64,000 nucleotides of DNA from Nitrosomonas eutropha (GCF_003201195.1 NZ_QICQ01000008.1:26191-90190); one strand, 5' to 3'. Positions 31,423 through 44,579 are shown, numbered from the stretch's first letter. Numbers and translations: made by a program. The notes: a model not told the origin generated them from the sequence alone.

Positions 31423-32229
31423 TCAGCCTGGTGCCTGCAGGAACTGATCAGATTGCGATTGATCTGCAGCAATCTCCACACAAGGGAAGTAGTTTCTCGC
31501 CCTCTGTAAATCCTGAATAAAGTCAATTTCACACCAGTGATTACCAACAACCGAGTGGCTGCTTACTATACCTTGTTTAGCTAACGCACTGATAATAGCC
31601 AGATACCACGATCCAAGTTTCTCCGGTTCGCGTAATGCCTGCTCCACTGCATTACGGAAAAGCCGCGCACCTTGCCCGCTGAAACGAATCAGTCCAATTG
31701 ATTCTGCATTGGTTTCCTCTACAGACAGTTTCTTGCTGACCTGTTTCACTTGGCCTAGCAGATCAAGCTGAACCTTCATGTCATCGTCATCAAATTTTTC
31801 TTTAAAATCAATGCATAAAGTAATTGGTGCTATTTGTGTGCGCAACACACCTGACAGCAAATTATCTTCCAGCAGCGTATCACCATTCAGTAATAGAAAT
31901 CCGGTATTCATCTCTTCACGTGCAATCCAGCAACTGGCCAGATTATCCGCTACTTCGTAGAAAGGATTAAATACAACCCGAATATTAGAATGATTCGGAT
32001 AGCGTTCGGCTAACAGCATTTCCACTTTGCCAATTTGGAAGCCGGCGACGATTACGATTTCCTGGATACCATTGGCCAGTAAGGTATCAATCTGCCAAGC
32101 AATCACCGGTTTTCCTGAAACTGGCAACAGGCATTTAGGAGTATCTTCGGTCAAGGGTAATAATCGTCTACCCTGCCCGGCACTCAGAATGATCGCCTTA
32201 CCCGGAAAATCATCAATTTGGTCAGTCAT
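31423..32229 (-). CDS. Nucleotidyltransferase, choline-phosphate/sugar-phosphate type (LicC-like)
   Basis: A GT-A-like NTP transferase of 268 residues. The signature AIILSAGQGRRLLPLT with EDTPKCLLPVSGKPVI is the G-x-G-x-R ... K pattern. NPFYEVADNLASCW and FLLLNGDTLLED (metal aspartate) resemble the phosphocholine cytidylyltransferase subfamily more than GlmU or RmlA. The product is probably an activated head group or sugar. It is the second gene of the five-gene run. Confidence 0.88.
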   Translation of the reverse strand: MTDQIDDFPGKAIILSAGQGRRLLPLTEDTPKCLLPVSGKPVIAWQIDTLLANGIQEIVIVAGFQIGKVEMLLAERYPNHSNIRVVFNPFYEVADNLASCWIAREEMNTGFLLLNGDTLLEDNLLSGVLRTQIAPITLCIDFKEKFDDDDMKVQLDLLGQVKQVSKKLSVEETNAESIGLIRFSGQGARLFRNAVEQALREPEKLGSWYLAIISALAKQGIVSSHSVVGNHWCEIDFIQDLQRARNYFPCVEIAADQSQSDQFLQAPG

Positions 32230-32272
32230 TTTTATATCCGGCTCTATTCAATTACGGGTTCTTTCGATATAT

Positions 32273-33433
32273 TCACACATTTAGCAGTACGCTCATTTTT
32301 CTCAATTCATCCGCTATATGCCTGATAGCAGAAAGAAAAGCGTCAACTTCTTCAATTGTATTATCTGGCCCCAGACTTGCCCTTACCGCGCATCGCGCCA
32401 GAATAGTTGGTACATTCATGGCTTCCAGTACATGACTTTTACCGGGTACAGCACTGGAACAGGCAGCGCCACTGGCAACTGCAAATCCTCTTTTATCCAG
32501 GCGAACAACTAAGGTATCGCCTTCTATATCTGGCAATGCAAAATAACAGGTATTAGGCAAGCGAGAAGCATCCAATCCAAATACCGTGGCACCCATCGCC
32601 AGCAAACCATGCTCCAGATGATCACGCAACTTCACCGTGTGTGCCATTGATTCAGTTAGCCTGGATATAGCAAGTTCACAAGCAGCACCAAATCCGACAA
32701 TAGCTGGCACATTCTCAGTACCGGAGCGCAGCCCATCTTCATGGCCGCCTCCGTAAATGAGCGGTTTAAGTGGAAGACGCTCATCAATAATCAGCGCTGC
32801 AGCCCCCTTGGGCCCGTAAATTTTATGTGCAGACAACGTCATGGCATGTATGCCAAGTTCATCAAAATTTACCGGAACTTTACCAAATGCCTGCACTGCA
32901 TCGGTATGCATCCAAGTACCCTGTGTCTTTGCAGCTTCGGCAATGGAAGTAACATCCTGAATCACACCAGTTTCATTATTTGCCAGCATTACTGAAACCA
33001 TGGCTGGTTTTTCTGCAACCAGCATTTCCGTTGCTTCATCCGTATTTACCTGTCCTGCAGCATCCACTGACAGATAATGCAGTTGCCATTTCTCACCGTT
33101 TTTTCTTGTCAGTGCCTGCGCGGTACGCATGACGCATGGATGCTCAATTGCACTTACAATCAGTGCAGAAGGCTTCAGGCTATCTGCTACACCGCGAATA
33201 AACAAGTTATTTGCCTCAGAACCACCACTGGTAAAAATGACCTGTGCAGGCCGAGCTCCTACCGCCTGAGCCACCTGTTCACGCGCCTGATCAATTGCTC
33301 GGCGTGCAGCCAATCCAAGGGAATGACTGCTAGACGCATTACCATAATGTTCACGGAAGTAAGGCAACATCGCTGCCAGCACTGCATCATCCACTTTGGT
33401 AGTGGCATTATGATCAAAATAAACTTGAGTCAT
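32273..33433 (-). CDS. Cysteine desulfurase (IscS/NifS-like)
   Basis: A PLP enzyme that takes sulfur from cysteine. VYFDHNATTKVDDAVLAAM is the typical N-terminus. The PLP lysine is in LSAHKIYGPKG, and the sulfur-accepting cysteine loop reads ASGAACSSAVPGKSH. NNETGVIQDV, HTDAVQAFGKV and GTENVPAIVGFG are also present. The start at MTQVYFD is chosen by family alignment; 22 upstream codons are open. No iscR, iscU or fdx is nearby, so it is not part of an isc operon here. Confidence 0.92.
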   Translation of the reverse strand: MTQVYFDHNATTKVDDAVLAAMLPYFREHYGNASSSHSLGLAARRAIDQAREQVAQAVGARPAQVIFTSGGSEANNLFIRGVADSLKPSALIVSAIEHPCVMRTAQALTRKNGEKWQLHYLSVDAAGQVNTDEATEMLVAEKPAMVSVMLANNETGVIQDVTSIAEAAKTQGTWMHTDAVQAFGKVPVNFDELGIHAMTLSAHKIYGPKGAAALIIDERLPLKPLIYGGGHEDGLRSGTENVPAIVGFGAACELAISRLTESMAHTVKLRDHLEHGLLAMGATVFGLDASRLPNTCYFALPDIEGDTLVVRLDKRGFAVASGAACSSAVPGKSHVLEAMNVPTILARCAVRASLGPDNTIEEVDAFLSAIRHIADELRKMSVLLNV

Positions 33434-33949
<516 letters not shown>

Positions 33950-33978
33950 TTGACTGGGTAGGGTGATCAGGGTAGAAT
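33950..33978 (+). promoter_or_regulatory. Near-consensus sigma-70 promoter of the atp operon
   Basis: TTGACT (33950-33955) and TAGAAT (33973-33978) are spaced by exactly 17 bp, each matching consensus at 5 of 6 positions. It lies 58 bp before the atpI start, with no other gene between. It is the strongest promoter-like sequence that I see in the window. Confidence 0.75.
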
Positions 33979-34036
33979 CGCCGCACTTTTTTAGGGACAT
34001 TTCACTTTTTAATTTTTCGACGTATCCGCTTGGATT

Positions 34037-34417
34037 ATGTTTCTGATTAAGCACAGACCGCTTGGTATTGTTCTGCTCTGGCAACTGACATTTGCATTTG
34101 TGGTGGCGATTGTTTGTGGTTTGTTGTCAGGTGTAAGTGGCGCATTCTCTGGTTTTTTTGGTGTATTAGTCAGCGTAATTGCAGGAGGTGCTTACGCAGT
34201 TTTGGTATCCAGGCACAGCGGATATTCTGCAGGTGATGTTTTACGCACGGCACTTCGTGCGGAAGCTGTGAAAATATTTTTAATAGTAATGCTGTTATGG
34301 ATCGTGTTTGCAGCATATAAAGATTTGAAGCCTGTTATATTTATTGGTTCGTTTACTGTTGCTGTATTGATGTCAAGCATGGCAGTGTTTGTTTCAGAAA
34401 AGCCTCCTGTTAAATGA
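34037..34417 (+). CDS. atpI: ATP synthase protein I
   Basis: A 126-residue hydrophobic protein with four predicted membrane helices, beginning about residues 13-35 (GIVLLWQLTFAFVVAIVCGLL). It carries the AtpI-type loop GGAYAVLVSRHSGYSAGDVLRTALRAEAVKIF. AtpI assists assembly of the c-ring or ion supply to the ATP synthase and is not part of the finished enzyme. It is the first gene of the atp operon, 31 bp ahead of atpB. Sequence conservation is low, so position supports the call. Confidence 0.88.
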   Translation: MFLIKHRPLGIVLLWQLTFAFVVAIVCGLLSGVSGAFSGFFGVLVSVIAGGAYAVLVSRHSGYSAGDVLRTALRAEAVKIFLIVMLLWIVFAAYKDLKPVIFIGSFTVAVLMSSMAVFVSEKPPVK

Positions 34418-34448
34418 ACATATCAAATAACGTAATAAAGGTAAGTAG

Positions 34449-35258
34449 ATGTCAACTGAAGCTGAGTTAAACCCAACATCGTACATACAGCATCACTTAA
34501 CACATATGACGATGAGCATCGGAGAGGGTTCATTCTGGGTTTTGCATGTGGATACACTGGTGATGTCATTGATACTTGGCGTGATCAGTCTTGGTTTTAT
34601 TTGGATGGTTGTTAGGAAAGCTACGTCGGGAGTCCCCGGTAAAACACAGGCTTTTGTTGAGTTGTTGATAGAATTTATAGATGATCAGGTAAAAAATACA
34701 TTTCACGGAAATCGTCATGCCTTTGTTGCCCCGGCGGCGTTAACAATTTTTGTCTGGGTTCTTCTGTTAAATTCCATGGATTTTTTGCCTGTCGATATTA
34801 TGGCGTGGATTTACGAGCACTTGTTCGGTCTGCATAACTGGCGAGGTGTGCCGACGGCAGATGTTAATACAACTTTTGCACTTGCGCTTTCTATCTGGAT
34901 GCTAACAATTTACTTCAGCATCAAAGTAAAGGGTTTTGGAGGGTGGATTAAAGAGTTGTTTTGCGCCCCTTTCGGCAAGAATCCTATATTGTGGCCGTTT
35001 AATTTGTTGTTGAATCTGATTGAATACATCTCAAAGCCTTTATCTCATTCTTTGCGACTTTTTGGGAACATGTATGCGGGTGAGATTATTTTTATGTTGC
35101 TCGGTATGTGGGCGGCAACAGGGATCGCCGGTACAATTTTTGGAGCTGTCCTTGGTGTTGGTTGGGCAATTTTTCACATACTGATCGTGGTGTTGCATGC
35201 GTTTATATTTATGATACTGGCTGTGGTTTATCTTTCCATGGCGCATGAATCACATTGA
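34449..35258 (+). CDS. atpB: ATP synthase F0 subunit a
   Basis: The static proton-channel subunit of F0. It has 269 residues and several membrane helices. The conserved arginine lies in [19 protein letters not shown], and [14 protein letters not shown] and [16 protein letters not shown]-like C-terminal sequences are typical. The long N-terminal polar part with [12 protein letters not shown] is usual in betaproteobacteria. Confidence 0.97.
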   Translation: MSTEAELNPTSYIQHHLTHMTMSIGEGSFWVLHVDTLVMSLILGVISLGFIWMVVRKATSGVPGKTQAFVELLIEFIDDQVKNTFHGNRHAFVAPAALTIFVWVLLLNSMDFLPVDIMAWIYEHLFGLHNWRGVPTADVNTTFALALSIWMLTIYFSIKVKGFGGWIKELFCAPFGKNPILWPFNLLLNLIEYISKPLSHSLRLFGNMYAGEIIFMLLGMWAATGIAGTIFGAVLGVGWAIFHILIVVLHAFIFMILAVVYLSMAHESH

Positions 35259-35286
35259 TTTAAAAGGTTTTTTGTTATTAACTTGA

Positions 35287-35574
<288 letters not shown>

Positions 35575-35613
35575 ATTATTGAATTAGTTGCCGAATGTAA
35601 ATAAGGGGCTGTT

Positions 35614-36087
35614 ATGAATATAAATTTCACATTGGTCTCGCAAGCGATAGCTTTTTCCATATTTATATGGTTTACCACAAAATTTGTGTGGCCGTATTTG
35701 TTGCGTGCTATTGAAGAGCGTCAGCAGAAAATAGCGGATGGCTTGGCAGCAGGTGAGCGTGGTAAGAAGGAATTGGAGCTTGCCAGCCAGCGTTCATCAG
35801 AGGTATTGAAAGAAGCCAAGCAGCGTGCGGGTGAGATCGTTATTCAGGCGGAAAAAAGAGCTTCTGACATCATAGAAGAAGCTAAAAAGAATGCTCGAGT
35901 TGAGGGTGAAAAAATTCTAGCCGGAGCTAAAGCGGAAATTCAGCATGAGATTTTTAGTGCGCGTGAATCATTGCGTCAACAGGTGGCGGGATTGGCGGTG
36001 CAAGGTGCTTCAAAAATTCTACGTCGTGAAGTAAATGCCAAGGCTCATGCTGATCTACTGGCATCAATAGAGACAGAGTTAAAATAA
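35614..36087 (+). CDS. atpF: ATP synthase F0 subunit b
   Basis: Peripheral-stalk subunit. It has 157 residues with one N-terminal membrane helix (about residues 5-27, [21 protein letters not shown]) and then a long charged alpha-helix ([20 protein letters not shown]) that dimerises. The C-terminus binds the delta subunit. It abuts atpH directly; the stop and the next ATG are contiguous. Confidence 0.96.
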   Translation: MNINFTLVSQAIAFSIFIWFTTKFVWPYLLRAIEERQQKIADGLAAGERGKKELELASQRSSEVLKEAKQRAGEIVIQAEKRASDIIEEAKKNARVEGEKILAGAKAEIQHEIFSARESLRQQVAGLAVQGASKILRREVNAKAHADLLASIETELK

Positions 36088-36624
36088 ATGGCTGAAGCGA
36101 TAACAATAGCACGACCGTATGCAGAGGCAGTTTTCAGACTTGCTCAAGGAAGTGGATCTTTGTCACTCTGGTCGGAGATGCTTGGGATTGTCAGCTCTGT
36201 TATTCAGGAATCTCAGGTAAATGCTTTAATCGGCAACCCACAAATCCCATCAATAAAACTGCGTGAAATCGTTTTCAGTATTTGTGATAAAGAACTAAAT
36301 GAAGATGGAAGGCGTTTAATTTCATTGTTGATTGAAAATGGACGGCTACTTGTATTGCCGCAGATAAGCGAGCTGTATGAGCAGCTTAAGGCGCAACATG
36401 AGAGTGTGCTTGAAGCGGAAATAGTATCAGCATTTCCTCTTGAATCGTATCAGCTGGAAAAGCTAATATCGGTTCTGGAGGTAAAATTTCAGCATAAAGT
36501 AAAGGCTCAGGTAAGTGTGGATAGTGGGCTTATTGGTGGCGTAAAAATTGAAATCGGTGACCAGGTGATTGACAGTTCTGTGTCCGGAAAGCTGGAAGCT
36601 ATGGCGGCGACTCTCAAAAGCTAG
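36088..36624 (+). CDS. atpH: ATP synthase F1 subunit delta
   Basis: Joins the b-dimer to the top of the F1 head. It has 178 residues with the family start ITIARPYAEAVFRLAQ. The C-terminal SGLIGGVKIEIGDQVIDSSVSGKLEAM is the OSCP/delta signature. It lies between atpF (no gap) and atpA (12 bp). Confidence 0.96.
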   Translation: MAEAITIARPYAEAVFRLAQGSGSLSLWSEMLGIVSSVIQESQVNALIGNPQIPSIKLREIVFSICDKELNEDGRRLISLLIENGRLLVLPQISELYEQLKAQHESVLEAEIVSAFPLESYQLEKLISVLEVKFQHKVKAQVSVDSGLIGGVKIEIGDQVIDSSVSGKLEAMAATLKS

Positions 36625-36636
36625 GAGTGATATAAA

Positions 36637-38178
36637 ATGCAGTTAAATCCATCAGAAATCAGTGAATTAATCAAGAGTAAAATTGAAGGCCTTTCCGTTA
36701 CATCGGAATTTCGTACGCAAGGAACTATTGTATCGTTGACGGATGGTATCGTTCGAGTGCACGGTCTTTCTGACGTAATGCAAGGCGAGATGCTGGAGTT
36801 TCCGGGTGGGACGTATGGCCTGGCGTTAAATTTGGAGCGTGATTCGGTTGGTGCGGTTATCTTAGGTGCTTACGAACATCTTACGGAAGGAGATATCGTA
36901 AAATGTACTGGCAGAGTTCTTGAGGTTCCTGTAGGAGAGGCTTTGCTGGGTCGTGTCGTAAATGCTTTAGGGCAGCCGATTGATGGTAAAGGACCTGTAG
37001 CTGCACAGGGAATGGAGCCAATAGAGAAAATTGCTCCTGGCGTCATATCACGTAAATCAGTTGATCAACCAATGCAAACTGGCTTGAAATCGGTTGATTC
37101 AATGGTTCCGATCGGAAGAGGGCAGCGTGAGTTGATCATTGGAGATCGGCAGACAGGTAAAACAGCAGTTGCAATTGATGCGATCATTAATCAAAAGGGT
37201 GAAGATATGATCTGCATCTATGTTGCAATAGGCCAGAAAGCTTCATCAATTGCAAATGTGGTGCGTAAACTGGAAGAAGTTGGTGCCATGGCATATACCA
37301 TTGTGGTAGTGGCTTCTGCTTCTGAATCAGCAGCTATGCAGTATATTGCACCTTATTCTGGCTGTACCATGGGTGAATATTTTCGTGACAAGGGGCAAGA
37401 TGCGCTGATTGTCTATGATGACCTAACTAAGCAGGCATGGGCTTATCGTCAGATTTCTTTGTTGTTGCGCCGACCTCCTGGTCGTGAGGCTTATCCGGGA
37501 GATGTTTTCTATCTTCACTCTCGTTTATTAGAAAGAGCAGCAAGAGTGAATGCTGATTATGTTGAAAAAGCTACTGGTGGAAAAGTAAAAGGAAAAACAG
37601 GATCGCTAACCGCGTTACCTATTATTGAAACTCAAGCAGGTGACGTAACGGCATTTGTACCTACTAACGTAATTTCAATTACGGATGGTCAGATATTCCT
37701 TGAGTCTGATTTATTTAATGCAGGTATACGGCCGGCAATCAATGCTGGTGTTTCGGTTTCCAGAGTTGGAGGCGCTGCTCAGACCAAGGTCATCAAAAAA
37801 CTAGGCGGTGGTATTCGTTTGGCTTTGGCGCAATATCGTGAACTTGCTGCTTTTGCACAGTTTGCTTCTGATCTTGATGAGGCCACACGTAAGCAACTGG
37901 AGCGTGGAAAAATGGCTACAGAGTTAATGAAGCAGGCGCAGTACGCTACATTAAAAGTTTCAGAGATGGCATTAACACTGTTTGCGTTGAATAAAGGTTA
38001 TTTTGATGATGTTGACATTAAGCGCGCTCTTGCTTTTGAGTCTGCATTAAAAAGCCATGTTCGTAGTCATCATGCTGCAATACTGGATAAGATCGAGACA
38101 ACCAAGGAGCTTGACGCTGAAACAGAAAAGGCGTTAGAAGCAGCTATTCAGGAATTTAAGCAGAACGGGATATACTAA
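36637..38178 (+). CDS. atpA: ATP synthase F1 subunit alpha
   Basis: Regulatory nucleotide-binding subunit of F1. It has 513 residues. The P-loop is [13 protein letters not shown] (about residue 169), [17 protein letters not shown] is the Walker B region, and [17 protein letters not shown] is the ATPase alpha/beta signature. All are canonical. Confidence 0.98.
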   Translation: MQLNPSEISELIKSKIEGLSVTSEFRTQGTIVSLTDGIVRVHGLSDVMQGEMLEFPGGTYGLALNLERDSVGAVILGAYEHLTEGDIVKCTGRVLEVPVGEALLGRVVNALGQPIDGKGPVAAQGMEPIEKIAPGVISRKSVDQPMQTGLKSVDSMVPIGRGQRELIIGDRQTGKTAVAIDAIINQKGEDMICIYVAIGQKASSIANVVRKLEEVGAMAYTIVVVASASESAAMQYIAPYSGCTMGEYFRDKGQDALIVYDDLTKQAWAYRQISLLLRRPPGREAYPGDVFYLHSRLLERAARVNADYVEKATGGKVKGKTGSLTALPIIETQAGDVTAFVPTNVISITDGQIFLESDLFNAGIRPAINAGVSVSRVGGAAQTKVIKKLGGGIRLALAQYRELAAFAQFASDLDEATRKQLERGKMATELMKQAQYATLKVSEMALTLFALNKGYFDDVDIKRALAFESALKSHVRSHHAAILDKIETTKELDAETEKALEAAIQEFKQNGIY

Positions 38179-38181
38179 CCC

Positions 38182-39066
38182 ATGGCAAGCAGCAGAGAAA
38201 TACGAAACAAAATCAAGAGTATTAAAAATACGCAAAAGATTACGCGTGCGATGGAAATGGTTGCTGCCTCCAAGATGAGAAAAGCACAGGATCGCATGAA
38301 AAAGGCGCGTCCTTATGGCGAAAAGATTCGTAATGTGGCCGCACATATGAGCAAGGCGAGTGTTGAGTATCGTCACCCTTTTCTGATTGACCGTAATTCT
38401 GTTAAAAGAGTAGGAATTATTGTTGTGACATCAGATAAAGGGTTATGTGGCGGGCTGAATACTAATGTATTACGTAGAGCTCTCAATGAAATACGAGTTT
38501 GGGGAGCCGAAGGCGAGCAAATAGAAGTTTGCTGCATAGGTAACAAAGGCTTGGGGTTCATGAGTCGTCTCGGTGTCCGGGTGATTTCACAGGTTACTGG
38601 CTTAGGTGATGCACCTAATATGGAAAAACTGATAGGCGCAGTTAAGGTTGTCTTGGATGCTTATACTGATGACCATTTTGACAGGGTATATATTTTCTAT
38701 AACCGTTTTGTCAACACGATGAAACAAATACCGGTTATGGAGCAACTTCTCCCGCTGACTGACGAGCATATGAGGGATGATGGTAATGAAGCCAAGCCTG
38801 CTCGCGCTCCATGGGATTATATTTATGAACCTGAAGCCAAGCCTGTTATTGACGATATTATGATTAGGTATATAGAGGCACTCGTATATCAGGCAGTTGC
38901 TGAAAATATGGCTTCCGAGCAATCAGCAAGGATGGTTGCTATGAAAGCAGCCTCCGATAATGCTGGTAATCTAATTGACGAACTGACACTCATTTATAAC
39001 AAATCTCGTCAGGCAGCTATTACCAAAGAACTTTCAGAAATCGTCGGCGGAGCAGCGGCTGTTTAA
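38182..39066 (+). CDS. atpG: ATP synthase F1 subunit gamma
   Basis: The rotating central shaft. It has 294 residues with the usual N-terminus [20 protein letters not shown] and C-terminus [20 protein letters not shown] followed by [20 protein letters not shown]. The middle contains [16 protein letters not shown]. It lies 3 bp after atpA. Confidence 0.98.
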   Translation: MASSREIRNKIKSIKNTQKITRAMEMVAASKMRKAQDRMKKARPYGEKIRNVAAHMSKASVEYRHPFLIDRNSVKRVGIIVVTSDKGLCGGLNTNVLRRALNEIRVWGAEGEQIEVCCIGNKGLGFMSRLGVRVISQVTGLGDAPNMEKLIGAVKVVLDAYTDDHFDRVYIFYNRFVNTMKQIPVMEQLLPLTDEHMRDDGNEAKPARAPWDYIYEPEAKPVIDDIMIRYIEALVYQAVAENMASEQSARMVAMKAASDNAGNLIDELTLIYNKSRQAAITKELSEIVGGAAAV

Positions 39067-39087
39067 GTATTGTAAATTTGTATTTAG

Positions 39088-40479
<1,392 letters not shown>

Positions 40480-40504
40480 TAAATATCTATTTTATAGGTA
40501 ATCA

Positions 40505-40927
40505 ATGGGTACGATATTCCATTTGGATATAGTGAGTGCAGAAGAATCGATTTATTCTGGACCTGCAGAATTCATTGTTGCTCCGGCAGTGATGGGGGAG
40601 GTAGGAATATATCCTCAGCATACCCCTATGCTTACTCGTATCAAATCAGGTGTGGTACGAGTAAAGGCACCACTTCAAGATGATGAAGAAATTTATGTTT
40701 CGGGTGGTATGCTTGAAGTACAGCCCGATGTTGTAACAATTCTGGCAGATACCGCTGTGCGGGGGCAGGACTTAGATGAAGCCAAAGCCTTGGAGGCGAA
40801 GCGCAAAGCAGAAGAAATCATGAAAAATAAGACTTCTGATATTGAATATGCACGGGCACAAGCTGAATTAATTGAAGCAACAGCCCAGCTGGCAGCTATT
40901 CGGAAGCTAAGAAAAAGGAGACACTAG
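40505..40927 (+). CDS. atpC: ATP synthase F1 subunit epsilon
   Basis: A 140-residue subunit of the central stalk that inhibits ATP hydrolysis. The beta-sandwich starts with [20 protein letters not shown] and includes [19 protein letters not shown]. The C-terminal helical hairpin starts near [16 protein letters not shown]. It is the last gene of the operon, 30 bp ahead of a strong terminator. Confidence 0.97.
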   Translation: MGTIFHLDIVSAEESIYSGPAEFIVAPAVMGEVGIYPQHTPMLTRIKSGVVRVKAPLQDDEEIYVSGGMLEVQPDVVTILADTAVRGQDLDEAKALEAKRKAEEIMKNKTSDIEYARAQAELIEATAQLAAIRKLRKRRH

Positions 40928-40957
40928 AGTTATCTAATTAGTGTTCAATGGTAATGT

Positions 40958-41000
40958 GTTTATAAAAAAGGGCGATTCATAATCGCCTTTTTTTATAAAC
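40958..41000. terminator. Strong bidirectional intrinsic terminator after atpC
   Basis: GGCGATT-CAT-AATCGCC (40971-40987) is followed by TTTTTTT and preceded by AAAAAA. The flanks GTTTATAAAAAA and TTTTTTTATAAAC also pair, giving a stem of about 19 bp with one bulged G. It is symmetrical, so it can stop transcription in either direction. Confidence 0.92.
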
Positions 41001-41173
41001 AGAAGGTATTTTGTTAGCTGTCTTATTTATTCCACCCTTTCCCTTTCCAGTACACTTAATTTGCGTGTGTTTGTCACTGATAATTGTGCAAGAGTGATAG
41101 ATAATTCTTGGTTTAGCAGATACACCTTTGACTGCATAACCATAAACAAAGCATTTCAAGTAAGGATTAACTC

Positions 41174-42550
41174 GTGTTACAAATTGATGTAGTCATACTG
41201 GCAGCTGGGATGGGTAAGAGGATGCGGTCAACTTTACCCAAGGTTTTGCATCCTTTGGCCGGAAAACCTATTTTATTCCATGTTTTAGATACTGCGCGTA
41301 TTCTGTCTCCTACAAAAATATGTGTGATTTACGGGCATGGCGGAGAGCTGGTTCGGCAAACTGTTGGTAATGATCCTAATCTTATCTGGGTAAAACAGAC
41401 ACAGCAGCTGGGGACGGGGCATGCAGTAAAGCAAGCTCTGCCTTGCTTGGGGAAGAATGGTATTACGCTGGTTTTATTCGGTGATGTACCGTTAGTAAAG
41501 AGTAATACACTCAAATCCCTGATTGATAAAGCGTGTGAAGATAGCCTGGCTTTGCTGACTGTAGAATTAAATGACCCTGCCGGTTATGGGCGTATCATAC
41601 GCGACCCTAAAACAAATCGTGTCCAAGCAATTGTAGAAGAACAGGATGCCCTGCCATCGCAGAAGAAAATTCGTGAAATTAACACAGGCATCATGGTTCT
41701 TCCGAATATGTATCTGGAGAGCTGGCTCGATAGGCTAAGTAATGCCAATACTCAGGGCGAATACTACCTTACCGATATTATTGCGATGGCTGTTAATGAT
41801 GGAGTCCAAATAGAGACTTCCAGCCCCGCATCTGATTGGGAAGTGGTTGGTGTAAACGACAAGATTCAATTGTCTACCTTGGAGCGCGCCCATCAGCAGG
41901 ATGTTGCAAAGGGGCTTATGGAGCAGGGAGTGATGTTTGCTGATCCTGCGCGCTTTGATGTGCGCGGCCAGCTGATTTGCGGACATAATGTTGAAATCGA
42001 CATCAACTGCGTATTTGAAGGTAATGTACGCTTGGGGGATAACGTGAAGATTAGCGCAAACTGCATACTTAGAAACGTGGCCATCTCGGATGGATCGATT
42101 GTCCATCCTTTTAGCATGATAGAAGATACAGAGGTAGGTAAAAATTGCCGTGTTGGCCCTTATGCTCGCATCCGACCGGGGACACAACTCGACGACGCTG
42201 TACATGTTGGAAATTTTGTCGAGATTAAAAATAGTCATATAGCTTCTGGGAGCAAGGTTAATCACCTCAGCTATATTGGTGATACTGAAATGGGCAGACG
42301 GGTGAATATTGGTGCTGGTACGATTACTTGTAATTATGACGGAGCCTTTAAACACCAAACGATCATTGAAGATGACGTGTTTATTGGCTCTGATTCGCAG
42401 TTGATCGCTCCGATAACGGTGGCCAAGGGATCGACAATTGGCGCTGGATCCACTATTACGCGTGATACGCCTGAAGGTCAGCTAACATTATCCAGGATTA
42501 AACAAATAAGTATTGCCAACTGGAAGCGGCCGAAAAAAAACAAGGATTGA
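41174..42550 (+). CDS. glmU: Bifunctional GlcN-1-P acetyltransferase / GlcNAc-1-P uridyltransferase
   Basis: GlmU makes UDP-GlcNAc. The N-terminal uridyltransferase domain begins VVILAAGMGKRMRSTLPKVL with LFGDVPL at the metal site. The C-terminal left-handed beta-helix (hexapeptide repeats from about residue 250) carries GPYARIRPGTQLDDAVHVGN, and NYDGAFKHQTIIEDDVFIGS at the acetyl-CoA site. It starts with GTG and has 458 residues. It is followed 39 bp later by glmS, the enzyme that makes its precursor. Confidence 0.97.
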   Translation: MLQIDVVILAAGMGKRMRSTLPKVLHPLAGKPILFHVLDTARILSPTKICVIYGHGGELVRQTVGNDPNLIWVKQTQQLGTGHAVKQALPCLGKNGITLVLFGDVPLVKSNTLKSLIDKACEDSLALLTVELNDPAGYGRIIRDPKTNRVQAIVEEQDALPSQKKIREINTGIMVLPNMYLESWLDRLSNANTQGEYYLTDIIAMAVNDGVQIETSSPASDWEVVGVNDKIQLSTLERAHQQDVAKGLMEQGVMFADPARFDVRGQLICGHNVEIDINCVFEGNVRLGDNVKISANCILRNVAISDGSIVHPFSMIEDTEVGKNCRVGPYARIRPGTQLDDAVHVGNFVEIKNSHIASGSKVNHLSYIGDTEMGRRVNIGAGTITCNYDGAFKHQTIIEDDVFIGSDSQLIAPITVAKGSTIGAGSTITRDTPEGQLTLSRIKQISIANWKRPKKNKD

Positions 42551-42589
42551 TGCTGTTTATACAAGGTAGAGCTGAGTAGAGGATAGGTT

Positions 42590-44437
42590 ATGTGCGGTAT
42601 TGTAGGTGCAATTGCGAAAAATGATGTTGTACCATTTTTATTGGAAGGATTATCCAGGCTTGAGTACCGTGGTTATGACTCGGCAGGAATCGTAGTTGCA
42701 GATGGTACGTTGCATAGATTGCGGACAACGGGCCGTGTTTCTGAGCTGAGCAAGCTGGTTCATGCCGGAGGAACATCAGGACTTACCGGTATTGCGCATA
42801 CTCGTTGGGCAACGCATGGGGCGCCTTCTGAGCGGAATGCTCACCCGCATTTTTCTGGTGATCAAAGAAAAATTGCTGTTGTACATAATGGTATTATCGA
42901 AAATCACGAAACTCTCCGGCAACGTTTAGAACAGGAGGGATTTAAATTTCTGTCAGATACCGACACCGAAGTAATTGCTCATTTGATTTCGCTTTATCTT
43001 CGTAAGACCGATGATTTGCTGGATGCTGTCTGCCATTCCCTTGAGGAGTTGCAGGGCGCATATGCTATCGCCGTTATGGAAGAGGCGCGTCAGGATCGCA
43101 TTGTCGTTGCCAGAAATGGGGCTCCACTCTTGCTCGGGATAGATGATGGTGGACTTTACGCTGCTTCTGATGCCTCTGCACTGGTACAGATTACGCAGCG
43201 GATTGTGTATCTTGAAGAAGGAGATGTGGCGGAGTTGTCCAGTGATGGATATCGTATTTTGAATTGCCTGAATACGGTAAACGGCTGTGAAGTCACTCGT
43301 GAAGTAATTGAGAGCAGCTTGACGCGGGATGCGGTGGAGCTAGGTTCATATTCGCATTTTATGCAAAAGGAGATCTTTGAGCAGCCGGTTGCTGTGGCAA
43401 ATACCCTGGAAATGGTATTGAATGTACAATCAGTGTCTCCTCAATTATTTGGCAGTGAAGCACAAACGATTTTTGCCCAGACTCGGGGAATATTGATACT
43501 CGCTTGCGGGACCAGCTATCATGCTGGTCTGGTTGCAAAATACTGGTTGGAAACAATTGCAAGACTTCCTTGTAATGTCGAGATTGCCAGTGAATATCGA
43601 TATCGCAATCCAATTGCTGATCCAGCTACGCTGGTTATTGGTATTTCTCAATCTGGTGAAACTGCGGATACTCTGGCTGCGCTAAGTTATGCTAAGTCAT
43701 TAGGCCATCGCTACAATTTAGCAATTTGTAACGTGCCGGAAAGTGCCCTGATTAGGCAAACTAATCTGCGCTTCCTGACTCGTGCCGGCCCTGAAATTGG
43801 AGTTGCCTCCACAAAAGCTTTCACTACGCAGCTGGCAGTTTTGCTGTTGTTTACAGCAGTGCTTGCAAAGATACGCAACAAATTGCCGACTGAAGACGAA
43901 CAGAAAATGATTGCCGCATTACGGCATTTGCCAGTTGCGATACAGCGTACGCTTCAAAGTGAGCTGGAAATTAAAAAATGGGCAGGAGATTTTTCCCAGA
44001 AACACCATGCTCTGTTTCTGGGGCGCGGCGTACACTACCCAATCGCATTGGAGGGGGCGCTGAAGCTTAAGGAGATTTCGTATATTCATGCTGAAGCTTA
44101 TGCCGCAGGTGAACTCAAGCACGGCCCTCTTGCGCTTGTAGACAGTGGAATGCCTGTAGTTGCCATAGCTCCGAATGATGTGTTGCTGGAAAAGCTGAAA
44201 TCCAATTTGCATGAAGTGCGTGCACGCGGAGGAGAGTTGTACGTCTTTGCAGATGCAGATTCACGTATTGAGGAGAGTGAAGGGGTGCATATTATTCGCA
44301 TGGATGAATATGGAGGTGTACTTAGTCCCATTTTGCATACTATTCCGTTACAGCTATTGGCTTATCACGTGGCTTTGCAAAAGGGTACCGATGTTGATAA
44401 ACCCAGAAATCTGGCAAAATCCGTTACGGTTGAGTAA
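42590..44437 (+). CDS. glmS: Glutamine-fructose-6-phosphate aminotransferase
   Basis: Makes glucosamine-6-P from fructose-6-P and glutamine. The processed N-terminal cysteine nucleophile is in [41 protein letters not shown] and [11 protein letters not shown] belong to the glutaminase domain. Two SIS domains follow, with [16 protein letters not shown] and [13 protein letters not shown]. The C-terminus NLAKSVTVE is invariant in the family. No glmS ribozyme is expected or seen upstream. Confidence 0.98.
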   Translation: MCGIVGAIAKNDVVPFLLEGLSRLEYRGYDSAGIVVADGTLHRLRTTGRVSELSKLVHAGGTSGLTGIAHTRWATHGAPSERNAHPHFSGDQRKIAVVHNGIIENHETLRQRLEQEGFKFLSDTDTEVIAHLISLYLRKTDDLLDAVCHSLEELQGAYAIAVMEEARQDRIVVARNGAPLLLGIDDGGLYAASDASALVQITQRIVYLEEGDVAELSSDGYRILNCLNTVNGCEVTREVIESSLTRDAVELGSYSHFMQKEIFEQPVAVANTLEMVLNVQSVSPQLFGSEAQTIFAQTRGILILACGTSYHAGLVAKYWLETIARLPCNVEIASEYRYRNPIADPATLVIGISQSGETADTLAALSYAKSLGHRYNLAICNVPESALIRQTNLRFLTRAGPEIGVASTKAFTTQLAVLLLFTAVLAKIRNKLPTEDEQKMIAALRHLPVAIQRTLQSELEIKKWAGDFSQKHHALFLGRGVHYPIALEGALKLKEISYIHAEAYAAGELKHGPLALVDSGMPVVAIAPNDVLLEKLKSNLHEVRARGGELYVFADADSRIEESEGVHIIRMDEYGGVLSPILHTIPLQLLAYHVALQKGTDVDKPRNLAKSVTVE

Positions 44438-44579
44438 TTGAGCTGCTTTGATTTTCAGCTTGCGATTAAAGTATCCAAGTACTCTCTGGCCCGACCAACA
44501 AGGCACACGGCTGCGGCATGCTTTATACAATGATGCTGGAATGGTAGCATTGTAGCCTTTCAATGATTAGAGGAAGTCA

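Noticed and set aside
40977-41159. 60-codon minus-strand frame between atpC and glmU
   Set aside because: Begins upstream of and runs into the atp terminator, with no ribosome-binding site and low-information sequence.
42551-42589. Possible glmS ribozyme between glmU and glmS
   Set aside because: The 39-bp gap is far too short for the ribozyme, which is otherwise known from Gram-positive bacteria.
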